A stretch of 64,000 nucleotides of DNA from JAFGKK01 sp964521085 (GCA_964521085.1 CAZFPL010000012.1:1-64000); one strand, 5' to 3'; positions 1 to 8,785 are shown, numbered from the stretch's first letter. Numbers and translations: made by a program. The notes: a model not told the origin generated them from the sequence alone.

Positions 1-491
1 GGCAGGGGCGGCGCTTCCCGCACCGGCAGGCCGGCGGCATTCCCGCTGATCGTCGAACTGCCGCCGAACGCCCAGCATTCCGTCCCATTGGATTTCCGGA
101 CGTAATAATATTCCTCCCACTCGGGCGCAGCCTTTGCCAGCAGGGTGACGGTTTCGCCCTCGGCGATCCCGGCCACCCACTCGTAGAGGATCCAATGCGG
201 GCCTGTTACGCAGCTCAGGTCCTGGCTGGCGGTCATCGTGACGGGCGCGGTCGTTGCCGTCGCGGTAAGGGTGGGATTGAGTGTGAATGTCAACGTCTGG
301 GTTAACGTCGGTTCGGAGGTCACCGAGGGAAGTGACCCCTCCGGCGGTTGGATTTCAACGGTCGCTGTGACGAGGATGATCCGCGAAGTGGCAACCGCCC
401 CGGCAGGCGTCGAGAGGATGCAGGCGCTTCCCACAAAGAAGATTGCCAGGGGAACAAGCAGGCGGGCGAATTGGGATTTTTCCGGTTTCAT
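1..491 (-). CDS. Putative lipoprotein with SH3-like region, 3' end cut off by window edge
   Basis: The reverse strand reads from an ATG at 491 with no stop before base 1, so about 163 residues are visible and the C-terminus is missing. Residues 1-24 form a lipoprotein signal ending in the lipobox GSAC (Cys24). Residues 25-85 are a Thr/Pro-rich linker. From about residue 90 a sequence rich in Trp, Tyr and Gly with two Cys (LSCVTGPHW, GTECWAF) resembles the bacterial SH3-like domains of cell-wall lipoproteins. A purine-rich stretch (GGAGG) just upstream of the ATG supports the start. The SH3 assignment is inference; ligand and role are unknown. The lipoproteins at 19487 and 36239 share this general architecture. 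Confidence 0.7.
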   Translation of the reverse strand, partial: MKPEKSQFARLLVPLAIFFVGSACILSTPAGAVATSRIILVTATVEIQPPEGSLPSVTSEPTLTQTLTFTLNPTLTATATTAPVTMTASQDLSCVTGPHWILYEWVAGIAEGETVTLLAKAAPEWEEYYYVRKSNGTECWAFGGSSTISGNAAGLPVREAPPL

Positions 492-682
492 TTTCTCCTC
501 CATCTCTATTATTCATAAATTTCTACGAAGAGTCCACCGCAAAAATGCTTCTGGAGGTGTTCGCTGGAGGTTTTTTAGAGGTTATTAGTATGAATTAGCG
601 TCGAGGACGGGATGATCGGAGGTAATGAACCTGACATCCCAATCCCTCCCTGAGTGCCGTGAGGGGAGGTAGGATCACTTTG

Positions 683-1822
683 TCATCCTCCGCGGTCGAT
701 GGTTGGCTGTTCCCGCAGCCATCCGGCAATATCCGCGGCGATGCTTTTCCCGACCCCGGGAAGCGCCATCAATCCGGTAAAGCCTTTGGACGCATGCATA
801 TCGGCGACGCTCACCGGCCATTCGTCCACAATCTGGGCTGCTTTGCGATAGGCCCAGATCCGCTCCTGCACCGCCTGTTCCAGTTCAAGGTCGTAGGTTT
901 TCAGGAACAGCCGCTCCGCGATTCGTTTGTTGATCGCAAGCGGGCCGGAGCCGGTGTACCGCGGCATGCGGTCTTTCAGGTCGAAATGCATGCAGATCTG
1001 GCGGACTTTCCGCCCGAGCCGCGCGGAGTAATCGGCCGGCGGGCTGTAGTTCGGCTTGCCGCCCTCGGCCCATCGGTAGAGTTTGCGCCAACGCGCTTCG
1101 AGGGAAGGGTTCAACACCTTCGCGGCGGCCAGCGTGCGCTCCGCTTGCGCGCCCGCCATGGAGAGCCCCGCGCCGAGGATGAACGACGCGCCGTGATCCT
1201 TCGCGGCACGGGCCGCCGTTTCCAGATGATCGTCGTCATCCCCGACAAACGGAAGGATCGGCATCAGCGACATCCCGGTGAGAATCCCGGCCTGCGCAAT
1301 TTTCTCCATCGCTTGCAGCCGGAGTTCCAAACCCGGGCTGCACGGTTCAAATGCGTTTTTTAGGGCTGGATCGGTGTTGCTGAAACTCAGGATCACCCCA
1401 ACCCAGGATCGCCTGTTGATTTCCGTCAGCAAATCCAAATCGCGGGTGAGAAGCGGGGAGCGTTCGATGACCAGGACGGGAAAGCCGAACTCGAGCAAGA
1501 CTTCGAGCATGCGCCGCGATAGGCCGTACCGCTCCTCGGCGGGGATCTGCCAATCCCCGCAGGAGATGACGTCCGGCGCAAGCCGGGCGATTTCCTTCCG
1601 CAGGAGATCGGGCGCGTTGGTTTTCACCTGGATCAGCGTGTCGAATGTGTCCGGATCGCGCTTCCCCAGGTAATACCCTCCGCGCGAGTAGCAGAACTCG
1701 CATCCGCTGCGGCAGCCGATGTAGGGGTGGGCGCTGTATTTGTCCCAGAACCAACCGCCGTCGACGTGCTTGTGCACGTTGACGATCTTCTTCGCCTGAT
1801 ATTCCTTGAATTCGAGGTTCAT
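683..1822 (-). CDS. Radical SAM protein, spore photoproduct lyase-like family
   Basis: A 379-residue radical SAM enzyme. The cluster motif CRSGCEFC (Cys37, Cys41, Cys44; CxxxCxxC) should bind the 4Fe-4S cluster that cleaves S-adenosylmethionine. The stretch from SCGDWQIPAEERYG to FGFPVLVIERSPLLTRDLDLL is typical of the SPL/Rv2578c-like radical SAM group. The C-terminus ends in a helix-hairpin-helix-like segment (LMALPGVGKSIAADIAGWL, about residues 352-370), which suggests DNA contact. Its ATG overlaps the stop of the AlkD-like gene by 4 nt (ATGA), so the two are probably translationally coupled, and a DNA-lesion role is plausible. True spore photoproduct lyase activity is not implied, since nothing here suggests sporulation. 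Confidence 0.85.
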   Translation of the reverse strand: MNLEFKEYQAKKIVNVHKHVDGGWFWDKYSAHPYIGCRSGCEFCYSRGGYYLGKRDPDTFDTLIQVKTNAPDLLRKEIARLAPDVISCGDWQIPAEERYGLSRRMLEVLLEFGFPVLVIERSPLLTRDLDLLTEINRRSWVGVILSFSNTDPALKNAFEPCSPGLELRLQAMEKIAQAGILTGMSLMPILPFVGDDDDHLETAARAAKDHGASFILGAGLSMAGAQAERTLAAAKVLNPSLEARWRKLYRWAEGGKPNYSPPADYSARLGRKVRQICMHFDLKDRMPRYTGSGPLAINKRIAERLFLKTYDLELEQAVQERIWAYRKAAQIVDEWPVSVADMHASKGFTGLMALPGVGKSIAADIAGWLREQPTIDRGG

Positions 1823-2553
1823 CGACTGGCCGCAAGGTAAACGCGGTTGCGGGCCGCCTTCGAAAGGTAGGTCGTGGCTTTTCGCAGAGTCAGCGCGCGG
1901 TACCCGTGCCCGCCCTTAACTTGCTTCACCAGCCACGGTTCGGTCGTGGAGGGATAATTCCGACCGAGCGTCTTCAGCGCCCAGCCGATTCCTTTTGCCG
2001 CATCGATATCCTGCTCGCCGAACATCGGCGCCAGGAACGCCAGCAGCCTCCGCACTTTGGGAAGATGCCTTTCTTCCCCGCGCGAACGTTTTGTCCAAAG
2101 ATGGATCGCCACGCCGGCGCTTTTCCGCACCCAGCGGTCGGGATCCGAACGCCAATCCGCGAGGATGGAAAGCGCGCGGTTGAAATCCATCACCAACGCC
2201 GCGCCCGGCACGCGTTCGGCAAGCGTATCGGCGGCGTACCAGACGCCGCCGAAGATGATGTAGCTTCGGCAGCGCGCGAGTGCGCCTTCGAAATCGCCCA
2301 CGAGTTGGGCAGCCAGGGCCGAGCCGATCAATGGCCAGGCGCCCATGGGTTTTTCCCGGGCGATCAGTTCCAGAAAATCGTTCGTCTCCGCCAGCGGGCC
2401 GGCGCCGATCCGCGCGCCGATCCGGTCCAGCAGATGGAAGGGAGTTCGCCGCGAGAGGAAAGGAGCCAGCAGATCTCCGGCATCGACGGCCTGATCCATT
2501 TCCAGGAGGGCTGCCGCCCGCCGTCCGAGATCATCCGCGGAGGAGGTATTCAT
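1819..2553 (-). CDS. AlkD-like DNA alkylation repeat protein (HEAT-like)
   Basis: A 244-residue all-helical protein. The C-terminal half matches the DNA_alkylation/AlkD pattern: a tryptophan-containing segment DPDRWVRKSAG (about residues 135-150), then DAAKGIGWALKTLGRNYP (about 185-205) and a final RKATTYLSK. In AlkD the GIGW tryptophan and an upstream Trp/Asp pair line the lesion-binding cleft. Family members are DNA glycosylases for N3- and N7-alkylpurines or binding-only relatives; activity cannot be decided here. It is the upstream gene of a two-gene unit with the radical SAM protein. Start is the ATG at 2553, next to GGAGG. Confidence 0.8.
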   Translation of the reverse strand: MNTSSADDLGRRAAALLEMDQAVDAGDLLAPFLSRRTPFHLLDRIGARIGAGPLAETNDFLELIAREKPMGAWPLIGSALAAQLVGDFEGALARCRSYIIFGGVWYAADTLAERVPGAALVMDFNRALSILADWRSDPDRWVRKSAGVAIHLWTKRSRGEERHLPKVRRLLAFLAPMFGEQDIDAAKGIGWALKTLGRNYPSTTEPWLVKQVKGGHGYRALTLRKATTYLSKAARNRVYLAASR

Positions 2554-2818
2554 CGAGGCTGCCAGTGGGAAGTCATGGGTATCGAATTCCTTGGGATTAT
2601 ATGCGGAAAGAGAAAAATATTCCCGGGAACGCCATCCGGAACCGGCGATCCCGGCCCGGAAGGTTTACATCGAGTAATTTATTCCGGCTTCCATCGGTTG
2701 AAAAGGAGGATTTCATCGAAGGGTTTTCCCGCGAAAATGGAAAAACTTTTACCTGTCCCCCGGCATCCGGTTTGTCGTTTAATATGTAGGTTGTTTGCTT
2801 CAATTTTCCGGAGGTGAG

Positions 2819-3358
2819 ATGGCGTTTGGAAACCACGCTTCGGCGACGGAGCCCGACTCGATGGAAGCCGGCGATGCGGAACAATCCCGGTTCCTCGCCA
2901 TTTATGACGCTCATGCGCAATCGGTGTATCGATATCTGCTCTCCCGGTTGGGGGATCCGGCCGAAGCGCAGGATCTGACCTCGCAGACGGTTCTGACGGC
3001 CTGGGAGCATTTCCCGCGCTATCGGGAAGACGGCCGCGCCGGTGCCTGGCTGATGTCGATCGCCAGGAGCAAACTGGTCGATTTCCTGCGCCGGGAGAAG
3101 CGGCGGCCGGAGGAAATTTTTTTCCCGGAGCCCGGCGGAAGCGCGACGGTCGAGGAGGCCGAACGCCGGTCGCGGCTGCAGGAGATGATCCGCCGGCTCC
3201 CGGATTCCGACCGCGAGTTGCTGCGCCTCCGCTATACCGCCGGGATGCCGATTGCGGCGATTGCGGCGATGGCGGGCCGAAGCGAAGAAGCCGTCAAGAA
3301 ATCCTTCCAGCGCCTTATCGGCCGGTTGAGAAACCGGATGGAGGTTGGCCATGAGTGA
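2819..3358 (+). CDS. RNA polymerase ECF-type sigma factor
   Basis: A 179-residue sigma-70 family protein with region 2 (YDAHAQSVYRYLLSRL through AWLMSIARSKLVDFLRR) and region 4 (RLPDSDRELLRLRYTAGM, then an HTH around AIAAMAGRSEEAVKKSFQRL). Regions 1 and 3 are absent, as expected for extracytoplasmic-function sigma factors. The ATG at 2819 is preferred over an in-frame TTG at 2795 because GGAGGTG lies 4 nt before it. The stop overlaps the next ORF by 8 nt, the usual sigma/anti-sigma arrangement. It probably directs transcription of its own operon. Confidence 0.9.
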   Translation: MAFGNHASATEPDSMEAGDAEQSRFLAIYDAHAQSVYRYLLSRLGDPAEAQDLTSQTVLTAWEHFPRYREDGRAGAWLMSIARSKLVDFLRREKRRPEEIFFPEPGGSATVEEAERRSRLQEMIRRLPDSDRELLRLRYTAGMPIAAIAAMAGRSEEAVKKSFQRLIGRLRNRMEVGHE

Positions 3359-5642
3359 CCGCATCGATATTCCGGATTCGATCGACGCCGAATTAAGATC
3401 GGCGCTCTTCGCTCCGGCCGAGGAGGAATTCCTAGCCACTCTGCGCCGGCAGGTGCGGACCGCGCAGCCCGCCCGCCGGGATGTCCGCCGCGGTTTCTCC
3501 CCGCGGCTCGCGTTCGCACTCGGCGTTGCGGCGGTGCTCCTCGCGGCTGTGCTGATTGCCGGCCCGGAGCGGGTTCTGGCCACCATGCGCGATCTGCTCG
3601 GATACATTCCCGGGATCGGATTCGTTCAATCGGAAGGCAGCCTGCGCACGATCGCCGCACCGGTGACCGCTGTTCGCGAGGGCATCACCCTGACGGTGGA
3701 ACAGGCGGTCTTTGATTCGGAGCGCAGCATTCTGGTATATTCCGTCGAAGGCATTCCCTGGTCTGCGCGGCCGGAAGGTGAGAGTTCTTCCGACTGCATC
3801 GATGAGCCCATCCTTCAGACGGAGGATGGAACCGTGTTGGAGCCGACGGGCTTGGAAATGCGCGGCTGGGGTTCCGGGTATCGTGCCCGGTTGGTGTTTG
3901 CTGCTGTCCCGAGCGCGGATGATCGGGTTACCCTGCGCGTTCCCTGCCTGTTGGGAACAAGGCCGGGAGGCGCTCCCGAAGACTGGAATCTGACGCTCCT
4001 GCTGGTGCCGGCTCCCGCTACGACCCTTGTCGTTCCCGTGCTGGAAGTTCCGACCGTGACACTTGCTCCAACGGTTCTCGCAACACAGGGCGCGATGGAC
4101 GGGATCCGTTTGCAGGCTGAACGCATCGTCGTCTTGAATGAGGGATATCGTGTGGAGGGCGCTGTTTTGTTCGATCCGCCACTTACGTTCGCCTATCAGC
4201 CGAACGATACCGGCCTCCTTTTGACCGATGCGGCGGGACGGAAAGTCCCGTTCCGCTCGGTGCAGCCGGATGCACCCTCGGAATCCGAAACCGGGCGCCA
4301 GGCGTGGGCTTTGGAAATCCCGGCCGGAGCGTACGCCAATCCGTTGACGCTCGAAATGACGAGCGTCATCCTGGATGAGTCGTCTCAGACGGAGTTTATC
4401 GTCGATCTCGGAGACCGTCCGGTTCGGGGCGACGTCTTCCCCCTGGAAATGAAACTGGATGTGAACGGGCATAGGTTGATCCTGCACAGCCTCACCTTCG
4501 ACGGCGACCTCGGGGGCGAAGGGGCTTACGTTCTGGATATGGAGTTGCCGGAAGAGGTGATCGCCGTCGGCCTTAATACGCCGGACCATCCGAGCAACCA
4601 CGGCGGCGGAGGCGGGTTCGGCGGCCGGCTCACGCTGTCGATCGGGTACGACGATCTGCAGGCGGGGCGCCAGCGTTTTGTGATCGACTCGCTTTCCGTC
4701 CGACATTCCGGATCCTGGAAAACCACCTTCGATTTGCCCGCTCCGCAGGGAACCGGGGCCGCCACTCCGGCGCAGGCCGGCGCCTGCCTTACCCCCGAAA
4801 GTTGGAGCGCGCTGTCGGCAAATCCTCCCGCTTTGCCCGCCGGCCTTCAGGGCACTCTGCTGGTCGAGGGGCCGGCTCCGGCAGGTGTTCATTTCCCGAG
4901 TCTATTCATCATCCATCCCGATGGGAGCGGCCGCCGGGAGTTGACGGCGGGCGGATGGGCCAATCTTGGACACAACGGTACACGCATCGCTTTCTCCGCT
5001 GCGGACGGGTTGCATCTGTTCGATATCGCGACAGGCACCGACACGCTGCTGACCGCCGCCGGGAAGGAAGCCTATCACCCGCTGCTTTCCCCGGACGGCG
5101 CAAGCGTGGCGTATATGAACACAGCCGGCGATCCAGGTTTATACATCCTGCCGCTCGACGGGTCCGCGCCGCGCAAGGTTCCCGGAACCGACGCCTGGAT
5201 ATATCCGGCGGGATGGATGCCGGACGGCCGGCGGTTGGTCGTCACCAGGCTTTCGGAGGATGGCTCGCTGGTGGAAATCCTGGATGCCGTGACCGGCGCG
5301 GTGGAAAAGAGCTTCGCCATCCAGAATGCCAAGGGCGGGTTCCCGGTGCTCTCGCCGGCGGGAGACCGGCTGGCGTTCAGCGAGCTCGCCTTCGGCCAGT
5401 CCAATTACAGCGTGTCCGTCGCCGCGCTCGACGGGTCGGACCGGCGTTCCATCGCTGTGATGGGGGGCGGGTTTACCGTGGAAGCCGGCGCCTGGAGCCC
5501 GGACGGCGTCTGGCTGGTCGTTATCGTAAGCTCGTATCCGGACCCGATGACGCTTGTGCAGGTCCCGATCCTCGTCCGCCCCGACACCTGCGAACTGGCG
5601 ATGCTTCCATTTCAGGGAGCGGTTCGGGGATGGGTCGCCTAG
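3351..5642 (+). CDS. Membrane anti-sigma-like protein with C-terminal beta-propeller (PD40) repeats
   Basis: A 763-residue protein starting at ATG 3351 inside the sigma gene. About 45 cytoplasmic residues precede one membrane segment (LAFALGVAAVLLAAVLIAG, about 45-63), a layout matching DUF4179-type anti-sigma factors. A large beta-rich extracytoplasmic region follows (about 80-470). From about residue 510 there are TolB/PD40 repeats with the signatures HPDGSGRRELT, LSPDGASVAYM, MPDGRRLVV and WSPDGVWLVV. The overlap with the ECF gene supports a role in restraining the sigma factor, with the propeller as possible sensor. The anti-sigma role is inference; no zinc-binding HxxxCxxC motif is present. 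Confidence 0.75.
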   Translation: MSDRIDIPDSIDAELRSALFAPAEEEFLATLRRQVRTAQPARRDVRRGFSPRLAFALGVAAVLLAAVLIAGPERVLATMRDLLGYIPGIGFVQSEGSLRTIAAPVTAVREGITLTVEQAVFDSERSILVYSVEGIPWSARPEGESSSDCIDEPILQTEDGTVLEPTGLEMRGWGSGYRARLVFAAVPSADDRVTLRVPCLLGTRPGGAPEDWNLTLLLVPAPATTLVVPVLEVPTVTLAPTVLATQGAMDGIRLQAERIVVLNEGYRVEGAVLFDPPLTFAYQPNDTGLLLTDAAGRKVPFRSVQPDAPSESETGRQAWALEIPAGAYANPLTLEMTSVILDESSQTEFIVDLGDRPVRGDVFPLEMKLDVNGHRLILHSLTFDGDLGGEGAYVLDMELPEEVIAVGLNTPDHPSNHGGGGGFGGRLTLSIGYDDLQAGRQRFVIDSLSVRHSGSWKTTFDLPAPQGTGAATPAQAGACLTPESWSALSANPPALPAGLQGTLLVEGPAPAGVHFPSLFIIHPDGSGRRELTAGGWANLGHNGTRIAFSAADGLHLFDIATGTDTLLTAAGKEAYHPLLSPDGASVAYMNTAGDPGLYILPLDGSAPRKVPGTDAWIYPAGWMPDGRRLVVTRLSEDGSLVEILDAVTGAVEKSFAIQNAKGGFPVLSPAGDRLAFSELAFGQSNYSVSVAALDGSDRRSIAVMGGGFTVEAGAWSPDGVWLVVIVSSYPDPMTLVQVPILVRPDTCELAMLPFQGAVRGWVA

Positions 5643-5649
5643 ACTGAAA

Positions 5650-5790
5650 TTATTTGCCGAACGGTTGGCGAATGATCGTCTGAAGTTTTTCCGGACACGG
5701 ACATCATGCTCTGCCGGAGATAGTGCTCGTGCCGGGAGATCAGGTGTGCGAGCGCTCGGGCGGCTCCCGCTCCCGCGGCCGAAAATCTCA
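5650..5790 (-). pseudogene. Decayed 3' fragment of a GyrI-like gene
   Basis: The reverse strand at 5650-5694 encodes EKLQTIIRQPFGK followed by a stop, almost the same as the end of the intact GyrI-like protein at 7046 (EKLQTIVRQPYGK). By eye 38 of the 45 bases match 7046-7090. Just upstream, in a different frame, is HEHYLRQ, corresponding to HHEIYLKD of the intact copy. A frameshift and loss of the rest of the gene are therefore likely. This is the only coding-like signal between 5643 and 5893. Confidence 0.6.
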
Positions 5791-5893
5791 CTTTAGAAGC
5801 GATTCGATCCAGCGGCGGAAATTCTCCGCCATATCGGTTAATCGAGCCGGACCATCTCTGCCGGCCGCTTGTTTTGCCATATCGACTCCAACC

Positions 5894-5936
5894 TCTCCCC
5901 TTGTCCCTCCCCCTTATCCTGAGGGGCAAGGGGAGA
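5894..5936. repeat. GC-rich hairpin of the CTCCCC/GGGGAG family
   Basis: Arms TCTCCCCTTG (5894-5903) and CAAGGGGAGA (5927-5936) are perfectly complementary, with an inner CCCCT/AGGGG pairing. It sits just past the stop of the alpha/beta hydrolase (reverse strand) and belongs to the same type of pyrimidine-rich hairpins that flank the DUF559 gene at 50404. Confidence 0.65.
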
Positions 5937-5944
5937 AGTCTTTT

Positions 5945-7009
5945 TCATTGCGCGTGTAGAAACTCGCTCACCAACCGCGTGAACTCCGCCGCATTTTCTT
6001 CGAAGGAAAAATGCGAAGCGCCGGGTATGACTTCAAACCCTGCGTTGGGGTAGATCTCGAGGTAAATCCGGCTTGTCTCTTCGGTTTGGAGGTCCTCCGC
6101 GCCGTGTAGGATCAACACCGGGAAGGCGGTGCTTTTCATCGCCTTCCGGTAATCATGGCGCTGCCCAAGGCTGAGATAAATTCCCCAAACCATCCAGCCG
6201 CCGGGCCGGCCCTCGCCGATTTGCACGGCGCTCGGATAAGCTTGCAGGTAGTATTCGCCCAGCCGGTTGTTCAGCGCGATCAGATCGGCTTCGCTTTTCG
6301 AGAACATATTCTGGAAGTTCAGGTAGTCTTTGAGGAACGCGTCGAATTCCGCACGCTGGGATTCGGGGAGCCGTTCCCGGACGAGCGGGAACAGCCCGCC
6401 GTTCTCCTGCGGCATGACCAGCATATCGGCCGGTGAGATCAAGACAAGCTTCTCGACCCGTTCCGGAAATTCGGTCGCGTAGAGAGCGGCGATGAATCCG
6501 CCGAAGGAATGGCCGATGAGAGTTATTTTTTCAACGCCTAGAATCCGGCGGATGCGTTCAATATCCGCAATCTGGGCGCCAAGGCCGAGAGCTTTGTCCA
6601 GAGTCTGCATGTTCTCATAATAATTCTGCGAGGCGAAGCGGTCGAACGGACGGGTGGATTCGCCGCATCCGCGCTGATCATAATAATAGAAGCGATAATC
6701 GCTCTTCAGCGGCTCAAGCCCGCTCCACGGATTAACGGACGGATTCCCCGGACCGCCGTGAATAATCAAGACGGGTTTTCCCTCACCGGAAGTGAAATAG
6801 TGCAACCGGATGTCCGGCTCGACCAGCCACGCGCCGGGTTCGGCGGGCTGCGGCGGCGGATCGAGCGGCGCGCGCAGGTCCTTCTCTGCCCGTACCATCC
6901 CCGGCCGATACAGCGGGCCGGTGAAGGATTGATAGAGGAAGTATCCGCCGACTGCGGCAGCTACGAGACAGATGAAAAGGATAGAGGCGACGATAATCTT
7001 TTTTTTCAT
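5945..7009 (-). CDS. Alpha/beta hydrolase, proline iminopeptidase-like
   Basis: A 354-residue exported hydrolase starting at ATG 7009, preceded by AAAGGTG. An N-terminal membrane/signal segment (IIVASILFICLVAAAVGGYFL, residues 5-24) anchors it. The fold is shown by the oxyanion motif HGGPG, then YDQRGCGES, the nucleophile elbow GHSFGG (Ser), an acidic residue in LILHGAEDLQT and the catalytic His in GASHFSFEE. The HGGPG/DQRGCG pair is typical of the proline iminopeptidase branch (peptidase S33). Peptidase versus esterase specificity cannot be decided. The next gene upstream on the same strand is the GyrI-like protein, 36 nt away. Confidence 0.85.
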   Translation of the reverse strand: MKKKIIVASILFICLVAAAVGGYFLYQSFTGPLYRPGMVRAEKDLRAPLDPPPQPAEPGAWLVEPDIRLHYFTSGEGKPVLIIHGGPGNPSVNPWSGLEPLKSDYRFYYYDQRGCGESTRPFDRFASQNYYENMQTLDKALGLGAQIADIERIRRILGVEKITLIGHSFGGFIAALYATEFPERVEKLVLISPADMLVMPQENGGLFPLVRERLPESQRAEFDAFLKDYLNFQNMFSKSEADLIALNNRLGEYYLQAYPSAVQIGEGRPGGWMVWGIYLSLGQRHDYRKAMKSTAFPVLILHGAEDLQTEETSRIYLEIYPNAGFEVIPGASHFSFEENAAEFTRLVSEFLHAQ

Positions 7010-7045
7010 GTTCACCTTTCTATTGGGGTGGACGTCCATCCGACC

Positions 7046-7660
7046 TTACTTCCCATACGGCTGGCGGACGATCGTCTGAAGTTTTTCCGGCGCGGATTTG
7101 CGCGGGTCCTTCAGATAGATCTCATGGTGCTTACCGCGCAATTTATGTCCGGAATCTTTTATATATTCGTGGATTCGCGCAATCGTCGGCCCTTCGTTCG
7201 CATACGGACCGATGTAGAGGGTCTGCGCGGACGGTCCCTCGTGATACGGCTCGAAACGCACCTTGCCCAGCGCCGGCGGATTCTTTTTCCCCGCCACCTC
7301 GGCCCGCATTTCCTCGACGAGTTTGCCGGTGACGAAATCCGGCTGCACGATCATCATCGTCCACTTCCATGCGGATTTATCCTCCGCGCTGAACAGCCGC
7401 ATGTCGTCGACCCACCATAACCCCTCGAGCGGCATCACCCCATAATCGACGGCTTGTTTGCCCTTCTTGATTTTGAATTTGATGGCGTACGCAAGCTGGT
7501 AAAGCGCCGTAACGGCTTCCGCATATTCCGGCGCCTTGTTCGGATCGCCCTTTCCGTCGATCATCAGGAAGTTAAATTCCGGGACGTCCACGTCTATAAC
7601 CTGCTTCGCAGATACTTTGTACAAATCAGCAAGCTGCCTCTTCAGATCCAGTTTTTTCAT
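7046..7660 (-). CDS. GyrI-like small-molecule-binding domain protein
   Basis: A 204-residue stand-alone protein of the GyrI-like/effector-binding superfamily, without a DNA-binding domain. Characteristic elements are VDVPEFNFLMIDGKGDPN (residues 23-40), MPLEGLWW, the strand ending ALGKVRFEPYHEG, HHEIYLKDPR and the terminal EKLQTIVRQP. Such proteins bind hydrophobic cations or other small ligands, and some hydrolyse cyclopropanoids. The MerR regulator at 7842, with its own effector-binding domain, lies upstream on the same strand across a repeat tract, so a shared drug-response role is possible. A decayed partial copy lies at 5650. Confidence 0.8.
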   Translation of the reverse strand: MKKLDLKRQLADLYKVSAKQVIDVDVPEFNFLMIDGKGDPNKAPEYAEAVTALYQLAYAIKFKIKKGKQAVDYGVMPLEGLWWVDDMRLFSAEDKSAWKWTMMIVQPDFVTGKLVEEMRAEVAGKKNPPALGKVRFEPYHEGPSAQTLYIGPYANEGPTIARIHEYIKDSGHKLRGKHHEIYLKDPRKSAPEKLQTIVRQPYGK

Positions 7661-7716
7661 GTTTCTCCTTTTGAATCTTCACTCCCCGATTATCGGATTG
7701 TTTCCATTAAATCCGA

Positions 7717-7835
7717 GACGATGGACCATGGACCATAGACCATGGAGAACAGAACCCTTGCGAACGATTATCGGCAATCGTCCATGGTCGATGGTCTATG
7801 GTCGGTTTTCCATGGTCCATCGTCCATCGTCTGCG
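7717..7835. repeat. Inverted tract of the ACCATGG-type repeat
   Basis: The left part repeats ATGGACCATGGACCATAGAC. The right part carries the complementary wording (TCCATGGTCGATGGTCTATG, then CCATGGTCCATCGTCC). The two halves can pair into a long imperfect hairpin between the GyrI-like and MerR genes. The same unit recurs at 24569-24612. Confidence 0.7.
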
Positions 7836-7841
7836 GTCGTC

Positions 7842-8660
7842 TTACGCCTTCTCCACCGGAATCTGGATCTCGGTCACGTAGGATTTTGGGTCCATCGGAC
7901 CGGGGCCGGGCCCGCGCAGGTACAGTTCGCGGTATGGCCCGACCATGCGGAAGCCGTTGGCGGTGATCCACTCCGCGATCGCGGTGTAAGCCTGCGAGAA
8001 ATCCTCGTATGGCCCCTGGTGGATCGTGCAGGCCGCGGAGGCAACCGCCGGCAGTTCGCTGGGCTGCACGCCATCCCCGGCCGGGAAGGATTGCGCCACC
8101 GGAACCACCACCTCGGCGTCGAGGTCCTTCTCCTTGTATTCATGATCGTGCCAGATCCCGTAGGGCGGCCCGAGCGGGCGGATCCCCTTCTTCCCGAGGT
8201 AGCCGAACAGCTCATCAAACATCCTGCCCACGCCGCGCGGATCATCCAGGATTCTCCGGACGGACGCAACCTTCTGCGCCTCGAGTTTCTTGATCACCAC
8301 ATCGTATTTCGACACGCTCGCCTCCATTTCGATTTGTCTCAGCCGCGCTTCCACCCGCACCAGCCGCTCCTGCTCCTCCTGCACGCGCTGCTGCTGCTCG
8401 GCCTGCTTGAGCCGCAGCATCCCGCGCAGCTGCTCCAGCGTGATCCCGTTTTCCAGCGCTTGGGCGATCTGCTCGAGCGAGAAGCCCAGGTCCTTGAGCG
8501 CCAGAATCCGGTTCAGCCGGGGGAGCTGGTCGAGCGAGTAGTAGCGGTATCCGGTGGAGCGGTCCGTCTCGATCGGCTGCAGCAAGCCCATCTCATCGTA
8601 GTACCTCAGGGTCTTCACCGATACCAGGCTGAGTTTGGAAAAATCTCCGATTTTGATCAT
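7842..8660 (-). CDS. MerR family regulator with GyrI-like effector-binding domain
   Basis: A 272-residue regulator. The N-terminal winged helix starts IKIGDFSKLSLVSVKTLRYY and continues DEMGLLQP and GYRYYSLDQL (residues 1-45), diagnostic of MerR. A long Glu/Gln/Arg-rich dimerisation coiled coil follows (about 80-112). Residues 120-272 are a GyrI-like binding domain ending YVTEIQIPVE. The arrangement is that of BmrR/BltR multidrug sensors, which activate a nearby promoter by DNA unwinding. No efflux gene is adjacent; the closest same-strand target is the stand-alone GyrI-like gene at 7046. Confidence 0.88.
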   Translation of the reverse strand: MIKIGDFSKLSLVSVKTLRYYDEMGLLQPIETDRSTGYRYYSLDQLPRLNRILALKDLGFSLEQIAQALENGITLEQLRGMLRLKQAEQQQRVQEEQERLVRVEARLRQIEMEASVSKYDVVIKKLEAQKVASVRRILDDPRGVGRMFDELFGYLGKKGIRPLGPPYGIWHDHEYKEKDLDAEVVVPVAQSFPAGDGVQPSELPAVASAACTIHQGPYEDFSQAYTAIAEWITANGFRMVGPYRELYLRGPGPGPMDPKSYVTEIQIPVEKA

Positions 8661-8785
8661 GGATGTCTCCGTACGGTTGAGCTTGCCCCGCGTTCAGCCT
8701 TTTTTCACATGGAGAACGCGGGGTTTGAGGCCTCGCGTGTGTTTGTACACCCTCCCGCAAGGGGAGAGTCAAGGGGTGATATTTA

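Noticed and set aside
595..680. Possible structured RNA or tRNA in the gap before the radical SAM gene
   Set aside because: Only a short CTCCCT/AGGGGAG pairing is seen; no cloverleaf or conserved RNA motif.
659..1363. Forward-strand open frame of 234 codons
   Set aside because: It lies opposite the radical SAM gene, which has intact cluster cysteines and a coupled upstream gene.
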